Below are positions 8,824 to 17,822 of a stretch of DNA of 64,000 nucleotides, one piece after another. The notes below the pieces were generated by a model that searched no databases, was not told where the DNA came from, and saw only the letters and a list, made by a program, of their open reading frames with translations. This DNA comes from Antrihabitans spumae. Lineage in GTDB: Bacteria > Actinomycetota > Actinomycetes > Mycobacteriales > Mycobacteriaceae. The DNA is taken from contig NZ_JBIMSN010000020.1 of assembly GCF_043944905.1 (NCBI RefSeq), forward strand, positions 1 through 64,000, read 5' to 3'. The position numbers were made by a program, and so were the translations under genes. Numbering within the stretch: position 1 is the first letter of the stretch; each line of letters opens with the position of its first letter.

Positions 8824-10943
8824 GTTCACGTTCGGTCGAAACGCCAACGCACTGCCCCTACTGCGGTCTGCAGTGTGCGATGACACTGACGCGCGACGAC
8901 GACGCCATCGCACCGGCGCAGACGGTGCAGGTCGGTGGCCGGTCGTTTCCGACGAATCAGGGTGGCCTCTGCCAGAAAGGTTGGACGAGCGCCGAATTGC
9001 TGCGAATCCCTGATCGCCTTCTCACCCCGCTCGTTCGAGTAGCCGGCACACTGCAGCCGACCGATTGGGAGACAGCGCTCGATGTGGTGGCCGACGGCGT
9101 CCGGCGCGCACGCGAGAGCGGCGGTGCCGATGCAGTCGCCGTATTCGGGGGAGGTGCGCTCACCAACGAAAAGGCCTACACCCTCGGCAAGTTCGCCCGC
9201 GTAGCGCTCGGCACGGCGAACATCGATTACAACGGCAGGTTCTGCATGTCTTCTGCTGCTGCCGCTTCGATCAAGTCCTTCGGCGTCGATCGTGGTCTGC
9301 CGTTTCCGGTGTCCGATCTGACTACGGCGCACGCGATCCTGCTCTTCGGTGCCAATATCGCCGAGACGATGCCGCCACTCGTTCGCCACGTCGCCGCGGC
9401 AGCCGATCGTGGCGGACTGATCGTCGTCGATCCGCGGCGCACGCCGACGGCCGAACGCGCGCTCGCCGGCGGCGGTATACATCTGCAGCCGAGTGTCGGT
9501 ACCGATCTGCCGCTGGCACTCGGGATGCTCCGGGTTGCACTTGTCGAGGGCTACCTCGATCGCGCCTATATCGATACTCGAACAACAGGTTTCGATGCAG
9601 CACGCGTTGCGGCAGGGGAATGGTGGCCGGAGCGGACCGAACGTGTGACGGGCGTACCGATCGACCGGATCCGACGTGCCGTCGCAATCGTTGCCGATGC
9701 CAGGCAACGCGACCGAGGTGCCTACATACTGTCCGGCCGCGGCGCGGAGCAACATGCGACAGGTACCGACACCGTGTCGGCGATCATCGCGCTTGCGCTC
9801 GCGCTCGGACTGCCGGGCCGCGAACGAAGTGGCTACGGAACCATCACCGGACAGGGCAACGGGCAGGGTGGTCGCGAGCTCGGGCAGAAGGCCGACCAAC
9901 TGCCTGGCTACCGAGCGATCGTCGATCCGGCCGCTAGACGACACGTCGCAGCAGTGTGGGGCGTCGACCCCGACCTACTTCCCGGTCCGGGGAAGAGTGC
10001 GTACGAGCTGCTCGACGCGCTCGGTGCTGCGGACGGTCCTCGAGTGTTGCTCGTGCACGGCTCCAACCTCGTCGTGTCGGCGCCGCGCAGCCAACGGATA
10101 GTCGACCGACTCGCCGCGCTCGATCTGCTGGTCGTATCGGATTTTGTGCTATCCGAGACAGCTGCCGTCGCCGATGTCGTTCTTCCCGTGCTGCAGTGGG
10201 CGGAGGAGGACGGCACAACGACGAGCCTCGAAGGGAGGGTGCTTCGGCGTCGTCGGGCCGTCGCTCCGCCCGTAGGTCCGCGATCGGATCTGGAAGTGCT
10301 TGCTGCACTTGCGATCAGGCTCGGTCAGCCGGCAAATCGGTTCGCGACGGAACCCCGGGCGGTCTTCGACGAGATCGGGCGAGCTTCTGCAGGTGGAGCT
10401 GCCGACTATTCGGGGATCGACTACGACCGACTCGATCGGGAACAGGCCGTGCACTGGCCATGCCCTGATGCGGGCCATCCCGGCACGCCGCGGATGTTTC
10501 TCGACGGTTTCTCTACGCCGGACGGTAGGGCGAGGTTCGTCGGACCGAGGCATCGTGGCGCTGCCGAGACCGTCGACGCGACCTTCCCGCTCGTTGCGAC
10601 GACGGGCCGGATCCAGGCGCACTACCAGTCCGGATCGCAAACCAGGCGGGTCGACGAACTACGCAGCAGCGCAGGCGAGATGTTCGTGCAGGTGCACCCC
10701 GACACAGCGCAGCGCGCGGGCCTGGCAAACGGCGATCTGGCCAGGGTCGTCGGCCGCCGTGGTGTGACCGTAGGCGTGGTCCGCTGCGACGAGTCGATGA
10801 GGCCCGACACAGTCTTTCTTCCGTTCCACTTCCCCGGTGCCGCTCGAGCAAATCTGGTGACGAGCACCGCGCTGGATCCAACGAGTCGGATGCCCGAGTT
10901 CAAGTCGTGCGTTGTGCGCTTGGAAGCGGCAACGACATGCTGA
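8820..10943 (+). CDS. nasC: Assimilatory nitrate reductase catalytic subunit (molybdopterin/4Fe-4S)
   Basis: 707 residues. The start ATG overlaps the narK stop. The N-terminus binds a [4Fe-4S] cluster through C12, C15, C19 and C51 (HCPYCGLQC, then GGLCQKG). The bis-MGD domains follow, with NGRFCMSSAAAA providing a conserved Cys, then GRGAEQHATGTD and GQGNGQGGRELGQKADQLPGY. The C-terminal dinucleotide-binding domain includes TTGRIQAHYQSG and the VHPDTAQRAG block. This is the cytoplasmic NasC/NarB type that reduces nitrate to nitrite. The next gene starts inside its 3' end (ATGCTGA) and supplies the electron-transfer partner. No nirBD nitrite reductase is in the window. Confidence 0.93.
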   Translation: MSSRSVETPTHCPYCGLQCAMTLTRDDDAIAPAQTVQVGGRSFPTNQGGLCQKGWTSAELLRIPDRLLTPLVRVAGTLQPTDWETALDVVADGVRRARESGGADAVAVFGGGALTNEKAYTLGKFARVALGTANIDYNGRFCMSSAAAASIKSFGVDRGLPFPVSDLTTAHAILLFGANIAETMPPLVRHVAAAADRGGLIVVDPRRTPTAERALAGGGIHLQPSVGTDLPLALGMLRVALVEGYLDRAYIDTRTTGFDAARVAAGEWWPERTERVTGVPIDRIRRAVAIVADARQRDRGAYILSGRGAEQHATGTDTVSAIIALALALGLPGRERSGYGTITGQGNGQGGRELGQKADQLPGYRAIVDPAARRHVAAVWGVDPDLLPGPGKSAYELLDALGAADGPRVLLVHGSNLVVSAPRSQRIVDRLAALDLLVVSDFVLSETAAVADVVLPVLQWAEEDGTTTSLEGRVLRRRRAVAPPVGPRSDLEVLAALAIRLGQPANRFATEPRAVFDEIGRASAGGAADYSGIDYDRLDREQAVHWPCPDAGHPGTPRMFLDGFSTPDGRARFVGPRHRGAAETVDATFPLVATTGRIQAHYQSGSQTRRVDELRSSAGEMFVQVHPDTAQRAGLANGDLARVVGRRGVTVGVVRCDESMRPDTVFLPFHFPGAARANLVTSTALDPTSRMPEFKSCVVRLEAATTC

Positions 10944-12400
10944 AGCGGGTGGTGATCGTCGGGAACGGGATGGCGGGTGCTCGGCTTGCCGAGGAGCTTC
11001 GGTATCGCGATCCTTGCGCGGCGGCGCTGCGGATCATCGTGATCGGTGCCGAGCAGCATCCGGGATACAACCGAATTATGTTGTCCCACATCCTCACCGG
11101 AACGATGACGGTCGACGACGCTACGTTGCGGCCCGCTGACTGGTGGCGTGCGAACGACATCGATGTCCGCATCGGGGTCAAAGCTGTCGACCTCGATGTT
11201 GCGGCACGATCGGTGCGATGTTCGGACGGTTCGCTGGTCGAGTACGACGAACTCGTCCTCGCGACGGGAGCCGTCCCCTGTCTGCCGAGGATCCGCGGCG
11301 TGTACCGAGCGGACGGCTCGGCGGCGCGAGGAGTGGTCGTCTACCGGACGTTGGATGACTGCAAACGTATTGCCGCACAGTTGGAGCCGGGGCTTCGGGT
11401 TGTCGTCGTCGGCGCTGGTCTGCTCGGACTCGAGGTGGCGTGCGCCCTGCGGAGCCGGTCGGTCGATGTTGCCGTAGTCGATGTGTGCGACTCGCCGCTG
11501 GCACGCCAGACCGATGCCGTCGGCGGTGCGGTCCTTGCGCGCACGCTCGAGCAGATCGGTCTGCGACTCGAATTAGGAAGAATTGCAGCCTCTTTCGCAG
11601 ACAGCGAACTGACGCTCGACGACGGAACGCGGCTGGGAGCAGACCTGGTGTTGCTGTCGGCGGGAGTGCGACCCGACGTGGAACTGGCCGCAAGGGCGGG
11701 GATCGGAACCGATCGCGGGATCACGGTCGACGACTGTCTGCGGACCGATACGGCCAAGGTGTGGGCGATCGGGGATTGCGCCGAACATCGCGGCATCGTC
11801 AATGGACTGGTTCGCCCTGCGTGGGAGCAGGCGGACGTGGTCGCCGATCTGATCTCCGAGCGCGACATCGGTTCGCGATACCTCGGTACCGACAATGTTG
11901 TGAGGGTGAAAGCGCACGGCATCGACTTGGCATCGATGGGCCTGATCGACGCCGAAACGAACAGCCGATCTCACGAGGTGGTGTCGATCGCGGATTCGGC
12001 ACGTGGCACGTACGCCAAGCTTGTCATCGCCGACGACAGGCTGGTCGGTGCGCTGCTGATCAACACCCCGCACGCAGCGGGAACGGTTGCGCAACTTTAC
12101 GACCGCCAGACCGTGGTGCCGAGCGATCGGCTCGCGCTACTGGTCGGCCGCGGCGCGGTCCCTGCGGACGCCGATTTGCCAAGGATGCCCGACGACGCGC
12201 TTGTCTGCCGCTGCAACTCGATCAGCAAAGGTGCAGTGACGGCTGCGATCATGCGCGGCGAGGACACGGTGGCCGCGCTCGCCCGCAGCACGCGAGCCAC
12301 GACCGGGTGTGGCGGCTGCGTCGACCTCGTAGGAGCGCTGTGCGCGGCTGCTCGACTGCCTCAGCGGCCGGGTTCGAGCAGTATGCGGGTGCCGTGCTGA
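10937..12400 (+). CDS. nasB: NAD(P)H:FAD oxidoreductase with BFD-like [2Fe-2S] domain (nitrate reductase electron-transfer subunit)
   Basis: 487 residues. The N-terminal FAD domain has VVIVGNGMAG (5-14), and a second NAD(P)H-binding motif VVVVGAGLLGLEVA lies near 155. The ATGD-equivalent AIGDCAEHRG follows. The C-terminus is a BFD-like iron-sulfur domain with C424xC426 (VCRCNS) and C458xxC461 (TGCGGC). This matches the Bacillus NasB / N-terminal NirB architecture, passing electrons from NAD(P)H to the nitrate reductase. It lacks the siroheme domain, so it is not a nitrite reductase. It overlaps nasC by seven bases, and its 3' end overlaps a convergent oxidoreductase by 40 bases. Confidence 0.88.
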   Translation: MLKRVVIVGNGMAGARLAEELRYRDPCAAALRIIVIGAEQHPGYNRIMLSHILTGTMTVDDATLRPADWWRANDIDVRIGVKAVDLDVAARSVRCSDGSLVEYDELVLATGAVPCLPRIRGVYRADGSAARGVVVYRTLDDCKRIAAQLEPGLRVVVVGAGLLGLEVACALRSRSVDVAVVDVCDSPLARQTDAVGGAVLARTLEQIGLRLELGRIAASFADSELTLDDGTRLGADLVLLSAGVRPDVELAARAGIGTDRGITVDDCLRTDTAKVWAIGDCAEHRGIVNGLVRPAWEQADVVADLISERDIGSRYLGTDNVVRVKAHGIDLASMGLIDAETNSRSHEVVSIADSARGTYAKLVIADDRLVGALLINTPHAAGTVAQLYDRQTVVPSDRLALLVGRGAVPADADLPRMPDDALVCRCNSISKGAVTAAIMRGEDTVAALARSTRATTGCGGCVDLVGALCAAARLPQRPGSSSMRVPC

Positions 12401-13350
12401 CCGTCGCGCTCGATCCGCTTGTGCGCCGCGGCAGCGGCGGCGAGCGGAAGTACCTCGACGCGTCGTGGCGTAACGGTGCCGTCGACGAGAACGGCGTCGA
12501 GTATCGCCGCCGCCTCTGCGAGTTCGTCGGGTGTCGCAGTCGAGATGGCGAAACCGTGGATCGAGCGTGACCGCATGTAGAGCGCCCCGAGCGCGAAGTC
12601 GACTTGTGTCCGCGCGCCTGCGATGACGAGGAGTCGGCCGCGCTCGGCGAGCAGGTCGATGTCGGTTCCGCTGATTGCGGGGTGCGTGGCAACGAAGACA
12701 TCGGCGCCGCCCGGCGCGACGGCTGCGATTCGCTCTGAAAGGTCGGGGTCCCTGGAGTCGAGTACGACGTCGGCGCCGATGCTGCGGCAGTGGTGCGCGT
12801 CGAACGCTGCGGCGGTCGCCACGACTCTGGCGCCGATCCGAACGGCCATGGCGACGAGTGCACTGCCAACGTTGCCTGCTGCCCCCGACACGACGACGGT
12901 GTCGCCGTTGCGAAGTCCGCAGCTGCGCAACGCGAGGTAGGCCGTGGCAACGGGGTGCGCCAGCGCCGCCGCGTGCGCGGGGTCGACGGAGTCGGGCAGA
13001 CGGTAGAGACGCTGCATCGGGATGGCGGCGTACTCGGCTGCACTGCCCTGTCTGCCGTCGTAGCCGAGGCTGTTGCTCCACACCTGCATGCCCGGCTCGA
13101 ACCCGACCACTGCCGATCCGCACTCGACGACGGTGCCGACGGCATCGCGTCCAACCACGAAGGGGAACTCGATCGAGGTCCGGTAGGCGCCGGACCGGAC
13201 GAAGGTGTCGACTGCGTTCACCGCGGCGTAAGACACGCGGACCAGCACGTCCTTCGGACCGAGCGTGGGTATCGCGAGCTCGCCGAACACTATGTTGTCC
13301 GCGGAGCCGCGACACGTGATGAACGCGGCGGCCATCCTGTGCTGAGTCAT
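12361..13350 (-). CDS. Zinc-independent alcohol dehydrogenase / NADPH:quinone oxidoreductase family
   Basis: 329 residues, typical of the medium-chain QOR subgroup. The N-terminal GroES-like domain has GPKDVLVRVSYAAVNAVD and EFPFVVGRDAVGTVVECG. The cofactor motif is VVSGAAGNVGSALVAMA. No cysteine cluster for zinc is seen. A strong GGAGGGCGG ribosome-binding site precedes the ATG. It starts 25 bases after the UbiA-family gene, which is itself 48 bases after an AMP ligase, so it is the last gene of the leftward arm of the biosynthetic locus. It could reduce an enone or quinone intermediate. Its 3' end overlaps nasB tail to tail. Confidence 0.85.
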   Translation of the reverse strand: MTQHRMAAAFITCRGSADNIVFGELAIPTLGPKDVLVRVSYAAVNAVDTFVRSGAYRTSIEFPFVVGRDAVGTVVECGSAVVGFEPGMQVWSNSLGYDGRQGSAAEYAAIPMQRLYRLPDSVDPAHAAALAHPVATAYLALRSCGLRNGDTVVVSGAAGNVGSALVAMAVRIGARVVATAAAFDAHHCRSIGADVVLDSRDPDLSERIAAVAPGGADVFVATHPAISGTDIDLLAERGRLLVIAGARTQVDFALGALYMRSRSIHGFAISTATPDELAEAAAILDAVLVDGTVTPRRVEVLPLAAAAAAHKRIERDGQHGTRILLEPGR

Positions 13351-13375
13351 GTTCGACCGCCCTCCGCACGCGGAC

Positions 13376-14323
13376 TCATGAAATCAGCAACGCAACTCCG
13401 AGGCCGATACTGCCGAGATCGAGCGAGAGGATCCCCATGAAACGCGCGCGCCGCCAGTCTTGTCGGATGGCGCCGAAATACAGCTGAGCGAGCTGGAGTG
13501 CGACGAGTGGTAGAACCGCAAGCGCGCCGACAGCGGCGATTCGGGTCGAGGTGAACAGGACGGCGAGCAGCACGATGTTCGCGACCAGCAGCGCTGCCAG
13601 CAATACCTGATAGGTCCGCGGCGACAGCACCACTGCCAGCGTGCGCCGGTTGACGGCCGCGTCACCCTCGCGGTCGGAGGCGTTGCCGTACTCGACGACC
13701 ATCAGGAACCACAGGCCGAAAATGGTGAAGACAAGCAGAATCTCGGCGTTGAGCTGCCCCGCGATCAACCAGTACGGAAGCAACGCGGTGAACCCGGTGA
13801 TGACGAAGATCGTCGCCTCGAGGCCAAGTGGGACATAGCTGACTTTGAGACCCCACGAGTACTGCGACGCCCAGATGTGGCCGATCAGAAACGTCAGCAC
13901 GAGCGCGATCGACACCGGACCGTCGTAGGTCAGGGCCGCCAATGCTGCCGTGACAACCGCCCCCACCCACATGGTGACGGCGAACCTGACTGCCTCGGCC
14001 TCGGAGAGTGCGCCTGTGAGCAACGGCTTCTTGGCAACGGTGACCGCAGGCCGGCCCGCATAGTTACGTGCGTCGCTACCGTCACGGAAGCCGCCGATGT
14101 CGTCGGCGGCACCCGCGCTCCACTGCACGAGCTGCAGGGTCAGCAAGGCGAGGAGCAGAGGAACCACGCTGGACCGGTCGAGGTAGCCGTCGAGGTTGAG
14201 CAGGAGTATGGCAAGCAGCCAGCCGTAGCTGTGGTGATAGATCCGCGCTTTGCCGAGTTGCAGGTAGGCGAGCAATTTTCGCGAAGGGCGCGTCGTGGAT
14301 GTTGCCTGAGTCGTCGATGCCAC
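13376..14323 (-). CDS. UbiA-family membrane prenyltransferase
   Basis: 315 residues with about eight or nine hydrophobic helices. Two acidic motifs expected for Mg2+/diphosphate binding are present. The first is a variant, DDIGGFRDGSD (74-84), where most UbiA proteins have NDxxDxxxD. The second is SDREGDAAVNRRT (216-228) with D217xxxD221. UbiA enzymes transfer a prenyl group onto an aromatic or other acceptor in the membrane. Its place in the divergent arm of a cluster that should make 3-hydroxyanthranilate suggests an aromatic acceptor, but donor and acceptor are not readable. The start is a GTG with a weak ribosome-binding site. Confidence 0.82.
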   Translation of the reverse strand: MASTTQATSTTRPSRKLLAYLQLGKARIYHHSYGWLLAILLLNLDGYLDRSSVVPLLLALLTLQLVQWSAGAADDIGGFRDGSDARNYAGRPAVTVAKKPLLTGALSEAEAVRFAVTMWVGAVVTAALAALTYDGPVSIALVLTFLIGHIWASQYSWGLKVSYVPLGLEATIFVITGFTALLPYWLIAGQLNAEILLVFTIFGLWFLMVVEYGNASDREGDAAVNRRTLAVVLSPRTYQVLLAALLVANIVLLAVLFTSTRIAAVGALAVLPLVALQLAQLYFGAIRQDWRRARFMGILSLDLGSIGLGVALLIS

Positions 14324-14371
14324 AGCAGCTACGGATCCTCTTTGTTCTATCGGCGGGTGATCAGAGGAAGT

Positions 14372-15910
14372 TCAGGCGCTGACTGGTATTTCGCCGTGCC
14401 GGGCCTTATCTCTGAGTTCGATTCGCCGAATCTTCCCGGTGATCGTGCGGGGGAACTGGGCGTCGGGTATGACGACCGGCGGATCGAGGTGCTCGACCTC
14501 GCGTGTCGCATCAGCCCACTTGACGGTGTCGAGCCGCTCACCGTCTCGGAGGGACAGAATGGGTATCAGCCGACCGTCGACTTCGAGGATGACCAGTTCG
14601 AGGAATTCGGGGAACTTGTCGAGCAGCATGTCTTCGATCGCGATGCCACTCGGCGCGAGCGATAGCCTGTCGACCTGTCGGTCGATGAGGGTCAGGAATC
14701 CGAGTTTCGAGCGAATACCGATGTCGCCTGTGTCCCACCAGCCGTCGGCCGGGTAGTGGCGAGCGGCGATGTCTTTGCGGTTCAGGTATCGCGATATGTG
14801 GACAGGGGTGCGAACAACGATGCGGCCCGGCGTGCCACGCGAGACCTTGTTCCCGTCCTCGTCGAGGATGCGCACCTTGCAGTACGGAACCGGGCTGCCG
14901 ACGGGGTGTCCGGGGAGTGCTTTGCTGCGGTGCCTGCGGCGCAGAGCCCGAAGACCTTTGAGATGCAGTCGGGATGCGATCGCTCCGGATTCGGACTGGC
15001 CGTAGACCTCTGCGTAGAGCGCGAGGCGATACTTGGAGCCGTCGAGAAGTGCTTTGACCGTGTCCGGATGAATGACGTCGAAGCTGGTGGCGTAGAAGCG
15101 AACCGACTTGAACGCGCCGGTAGCGCCGAGGTGCTGCCACGCCCGGAAGTTGTACGGGTGCGCCTCCAGATACATCGGCCGGTAGCGCTTGAGGGCGCGT
15201 TCGACTTCTTCTGTGGTGCTGTTCTGCAGGAACAGCAGCGGTGCTTTGCGGCGCAGTGCCGCTGAGATGCCCACCACCGAGCGACCGTGGACGGGCGAGA
15301 CACCGACACCGCAGTAGCCTCGCAACCGGGCGCCCCAATGCAGGAGGGCTTGCACCTTGCTGTCGTAATCGATACTGCGCGCCGTGTACTCCACGAGTTT
15401 GGGAACGCCGGTCGTTCCCGATGTGTGTGTCACGATGTACGGCTCGTCGAGACCGCGCTCGACGGCCTTCGAGAGTGGTGGTTGCCCGGCGGCCTCCTCG
15501 ACGACGGCGCGCCAGTCGTAGTGCTTTGCGTCGGGGACGACGGCGGCGCATTCGGCGAAGCGTTGATCCGCGGCGACGATGGCGACGATCCCAGGCACGT
15601 CGTGCAAGGTTGCGGCGAGGATGGAGCTGGTCATCGCGGGGCTGATCATGATCGGCGTGGCGCCCGTCGCAGAGATGGCGGCGCAGGCAATGAGGATGTC
15701 GACGGGCGCTTCCAGCCAGACCACACAGTAGGTGCCTGCCCGCAGGCCACCATTGGCGAACAGTGTCGCCGTACGTGCCGCGCTGTCGGCGACGGCGCGC
15801 GTCCGAAGCTGGGTATCGGACACCTCGACCGCGATGGGGGTGTGGTCGACGATCCAGGGTTCCGAGTCGTCGGGAAGCGCTTGCAATTGGTCGTAGATCA
15901 CGTGAACCAC
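14372..15910 (-). CDS. AMP-dependent acyl/aryl ligase (paralogue of the 26373-27953 ligase)
   Basis: 512 residues of the ANL superfamily. The ATP phosphate-binding motif is THTSGTTGVPK (161-171). The adenine-side motif reads VYGQSESGA, then WWDTGDIG, then LIDRQVDR for the hinge. K493 in PRTITGKIRR is the usual catalytic lysine of the C-terminal lobe. The middle section (YLEAHPYNFRAW, ATSFDVIHPDTV, YGQSE) closely parallels the ligase at 26373-27953, so the two arose by duplication. Family members activate carboxylic acids as acyl-AMP for transfer to CoA, a carrier protein or an amine. The start is a GTG. It is the first gene of the leftward arm. Confidence 0.88.
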   Translation of the reverse strand: MVHVIYDQLQALPDDSEPWIVDHTPIAVEVSDTQLRTRAVADSAARTATLFANGGLRAGTYCVVWLEAPVDILIACAAISATGATPIMISPAMTSSILAATLHDVPGIVAIVAADQRFAECAAVVPDAKHYDWRAVVEEAAGQPPLSKAVERGLDEPYIVTHTSGTTGVPKLVEYTARSIDYDSKVQALLHWGARLRGYCGVGVSPVHGRSVVGISAALRRKAPLLFLQNSTTEEVERALKRYRPMYLEAHPYNFRAWQHLGATGAFKSVRFYATSFDVIHPDTVKALLDGSKYRLALYAEVYGQSESGAIASRLHLKGLRALRRRHRSKALPGHPVGSPVPYCKVRILDEDGNKVSRGTPGRIVVRTPVHISRYLNRKDIAARHYPADGWWDTGDIGIRSKLGFLTLIDRQVDRLSLAPSGIAIEDMLLDKFPEFLELVILEVDGRLIPILSLRDGERLDTVKWADATREVEHLDPPVVIPDAQFPRTITGKIRRIELRDKARHGEIPVSA

Positions 15911-16640
15911 CCTCGCATCGTGGCACCGCGGAATGGGATGCCAGCGTAAGTACTAAGTGAATTGGACGGACGCCGATTTCGGTCCCAATGGAAGGCGCCC
16001 AGATCGCCTTGTCGCTAGCATTCTTACGCATCAATTCGCACCTGTCCATGCCTCGGATGCGAAAGGGCGTGAGGAATTCTCCTGCAGCGGTGCGCTGTAC
16101 TCGCGGTCTGTTTGCCTCGGCCTAATCCGACCGTTCCGGACCGATACAAAGTCAGCCACTTTGTCGAAAATCCGACACTGTTACGGAATGGCCCTGCCGT
16201 AAGAGGAACGAGTCCGCCCGAAGATCGTCGGCGCACGGAAATTTTGTCTCAGTGGTGTGAAGATGGCTACATTCTGCAGCCGATGACGTAGCGTCGAAAG
16301 GGCATCGGATCGGGTGGTCGACGCGAGTTGATCTTCCTGTTCCAGGGCCGATGAATCCTCGACGGGAGTCGAACGATCACGTCGTTCCCTACGTCCTTGT
16401 CTGTTCGGTTCGATCGGCCGGCTGTGCTGGTCGCCGCGAGACATGTTCGTGTGCAAGCTGATTGAAGTTTCGAGTATCGGGGTGCTCGCCTAGCGTCGCT
16501 GCGCGCGTTCCCCTGTGTCGTTGACGAACATCGTCGTTCGCTGTCCAGGGCACTACTTTCCTATGCCAAGAGTAGCTCTCTGTCATTTTCCAATTGTCCA
16601 GGTATGCAACGTGTTTGGAGAACAGTTGACATCGCAGTCG
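15911..16640. promoter_or_regulatory. Divergent promoter region between the two arms of the biosynthetic locus
   Basis: About 730 bases separate the leftward AMP ligase from the rightward acyl-CoA dehydrogenase (less if the latter starts at 16515 or 16563). I see no convincing gene here; short frames on both strands have no recognisable domains. The clearest signal is the perfect palindrome at 16146-16164. Base composition is lower in GC than the flanking genes, as expected for a promoter region. Both operons must be initiated from here, because no other gap of this size occurs between 12.4 and 40 kb. Confidence 0.6.
16146..16164. promoter_or_regulatory. Perfect palindrome, candidate operator
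   Basis: ACAAAGT-CAGCC-ACTTTGT is a 7-bp perfect inverted repeat with a 5-base spacer, placed mid-way in the divergent intergenic region. It is not followed by a T-run, which argues against a terminator. A regulator binding here could control both arms of the locus. The regulator is not identified. Confidence 0.45.
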
Positions 16641-17822
16641 ATGACGCGAGACGCGCTCGGCCACGACGAACTGCCTGCCCTCGTCGAGAAGGCGGTTGCT
16701 TGCGTTGCAGGAGAGCTGGGGTCGTCGCGCTTTCCACGTTCGGTACTCGAAAGCCTCGGCGCTAGCGGCGTAATCCGCAGGCGGTGGGACTCGGATACTG
16801 AACTTGGTTGTCCTGCAGGCGATGTCGAGTTCGGAATCCGATTGGGTGAGGAACTCGTCACCCGTGTTCCCACGGGCGTCGCGAGTGGAGTGTCGGTCCA
16901 TTGCGAGACTGTGCTGTCGATGCTGCACCGGTTCGGCACCAACGACTATCTGCGCGAAGTCCGTGACGACGCACTTGCTGGTCGAGCCGTCGGGTGCGTC
17001 GCGGCGAGCGAGGCGCACGCAGGAAGCGACCTTTCTTCGGTAACAACACTCGCGCGCAGAACCGGCGATGGTTGGGTCGTGTCCGGGCGTAAGAAATACG
17101 TGTCCCTCGGCGCCGTAGCCGACTTTGCGATTGTTCTGTGCAGAGTTACAAGACCTGACGGCACGATCTCGGATAGAAATGCGACGTTTGTCGTTCCGCT
17201 CGCAGATACCGAGCTGATCAGAGAGCACGACAAACTCGGCACACACATACTCGATACCGTTGTTCTCGACTTCGTCGATATCGAATTGCCGGGCGAGGCG
17301 GTACTCGGCAGAGTCGGTCTCGGACTGCTGAATTTGAATTACGGTCTGTCTTTCGAACGCTTGTCCATCGCTGCTCAGCTCGTCGCAGGCTGCCAGGCGG
17401 CGATCTCGTTGGCCGTCGAGCATTCCGAGCGCCGGATCCAGTTCGGCAAACGGCTGCGTGATCACCAATATCTCGCCTTCCGCATGGCCGAGGGTCAGGC
17501 CGAGATCGACGTGCTCAAGGGCGCGGTCACCTCGTTGGCACGCGACCTGATGACCGAAGGTCTCGATCGACGTTCGATCTCCCGCATCGCCTCGCTCAAG
17601 CTGCGTGCGGCTCGAACCGGCGAACGCATCATGAGCGACGCGATGCAGGTGTTCGGCGGCGTCGCCTACCTGCCACAGGAAACTCCGATCGGGCAATTCT
17701 GGATCGACAGCCGCGTCGGGCGGATCGCCGGTGGCACCGACGAGATGATGCTCGCCATCATCGCCGATTCCATGTGTGGTGATTCGAGTCTGTACGACCG
17801 GTTGGTGACGATTTCGCAATGA
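16641..17822 (+). CDS. Acyl-CoA (or acyl-ACP) dehydrogenase
   Basis: About 393 residues from the ATG at 16641. The frame is open to a GTG at 16515 and contains an ATG at 16563, but the added residues do not resemble the family. The FAD-binding block ASEAHAGSDLSSVTT is clear, as is the C-terminal MQVFGGVAYLPQETPIGQFWIDSRV. At the end, the usual catalytic EGT is replaced by AGGTDE, as in isovaleryl-CoA dehydrogenase-type members that use a glutamate elsewhere. The reaction is alpha,beta-desaturation of an acyl thioester with FAD. It is the first gene of the rightward operon and overlaps the next gene by four bases. Confidence 0.87.
   Translation: MTRDALGHDELPALVEKAVACVAGELGSSRFPRSVLESLGASGVIRRRWDSDTELGCPAGDVEFGIRLGEELVTRVPTGVASGVSVHCETVLSMLHRFGTNDYLREVRDDALAGRAVGCVAASEAHAGSDLSSVTTLARRTGDGWVVSGRKKYVSLGAVADFAIVLCRVTRPDGTISDRNATFVVPLADTELIREHDKLGTHILDTVVLDFVDIELPGEAVLGRVGLGLLNLNYGLSFERLSIAAQLVAGCQAAISLAVEHSERRIQFGKRLRDHQYLAFRMAEGQAEIDVLKGAVTSLARDLMTEGLDRRSISRIASLKLRAARTGERIMSDAMQVFGGVAYLPQETPIGQFWIDSRVGRIAGGTDEMMLAIIADSMCGDSSLYDRLVTISQ

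Noticed and set aside
15957..16514. Short open frames in the divergent intergenic region.
   Set aside because: None has a recognisable domain or good ribosome-binding site, and the region must hold promoters for both arms.
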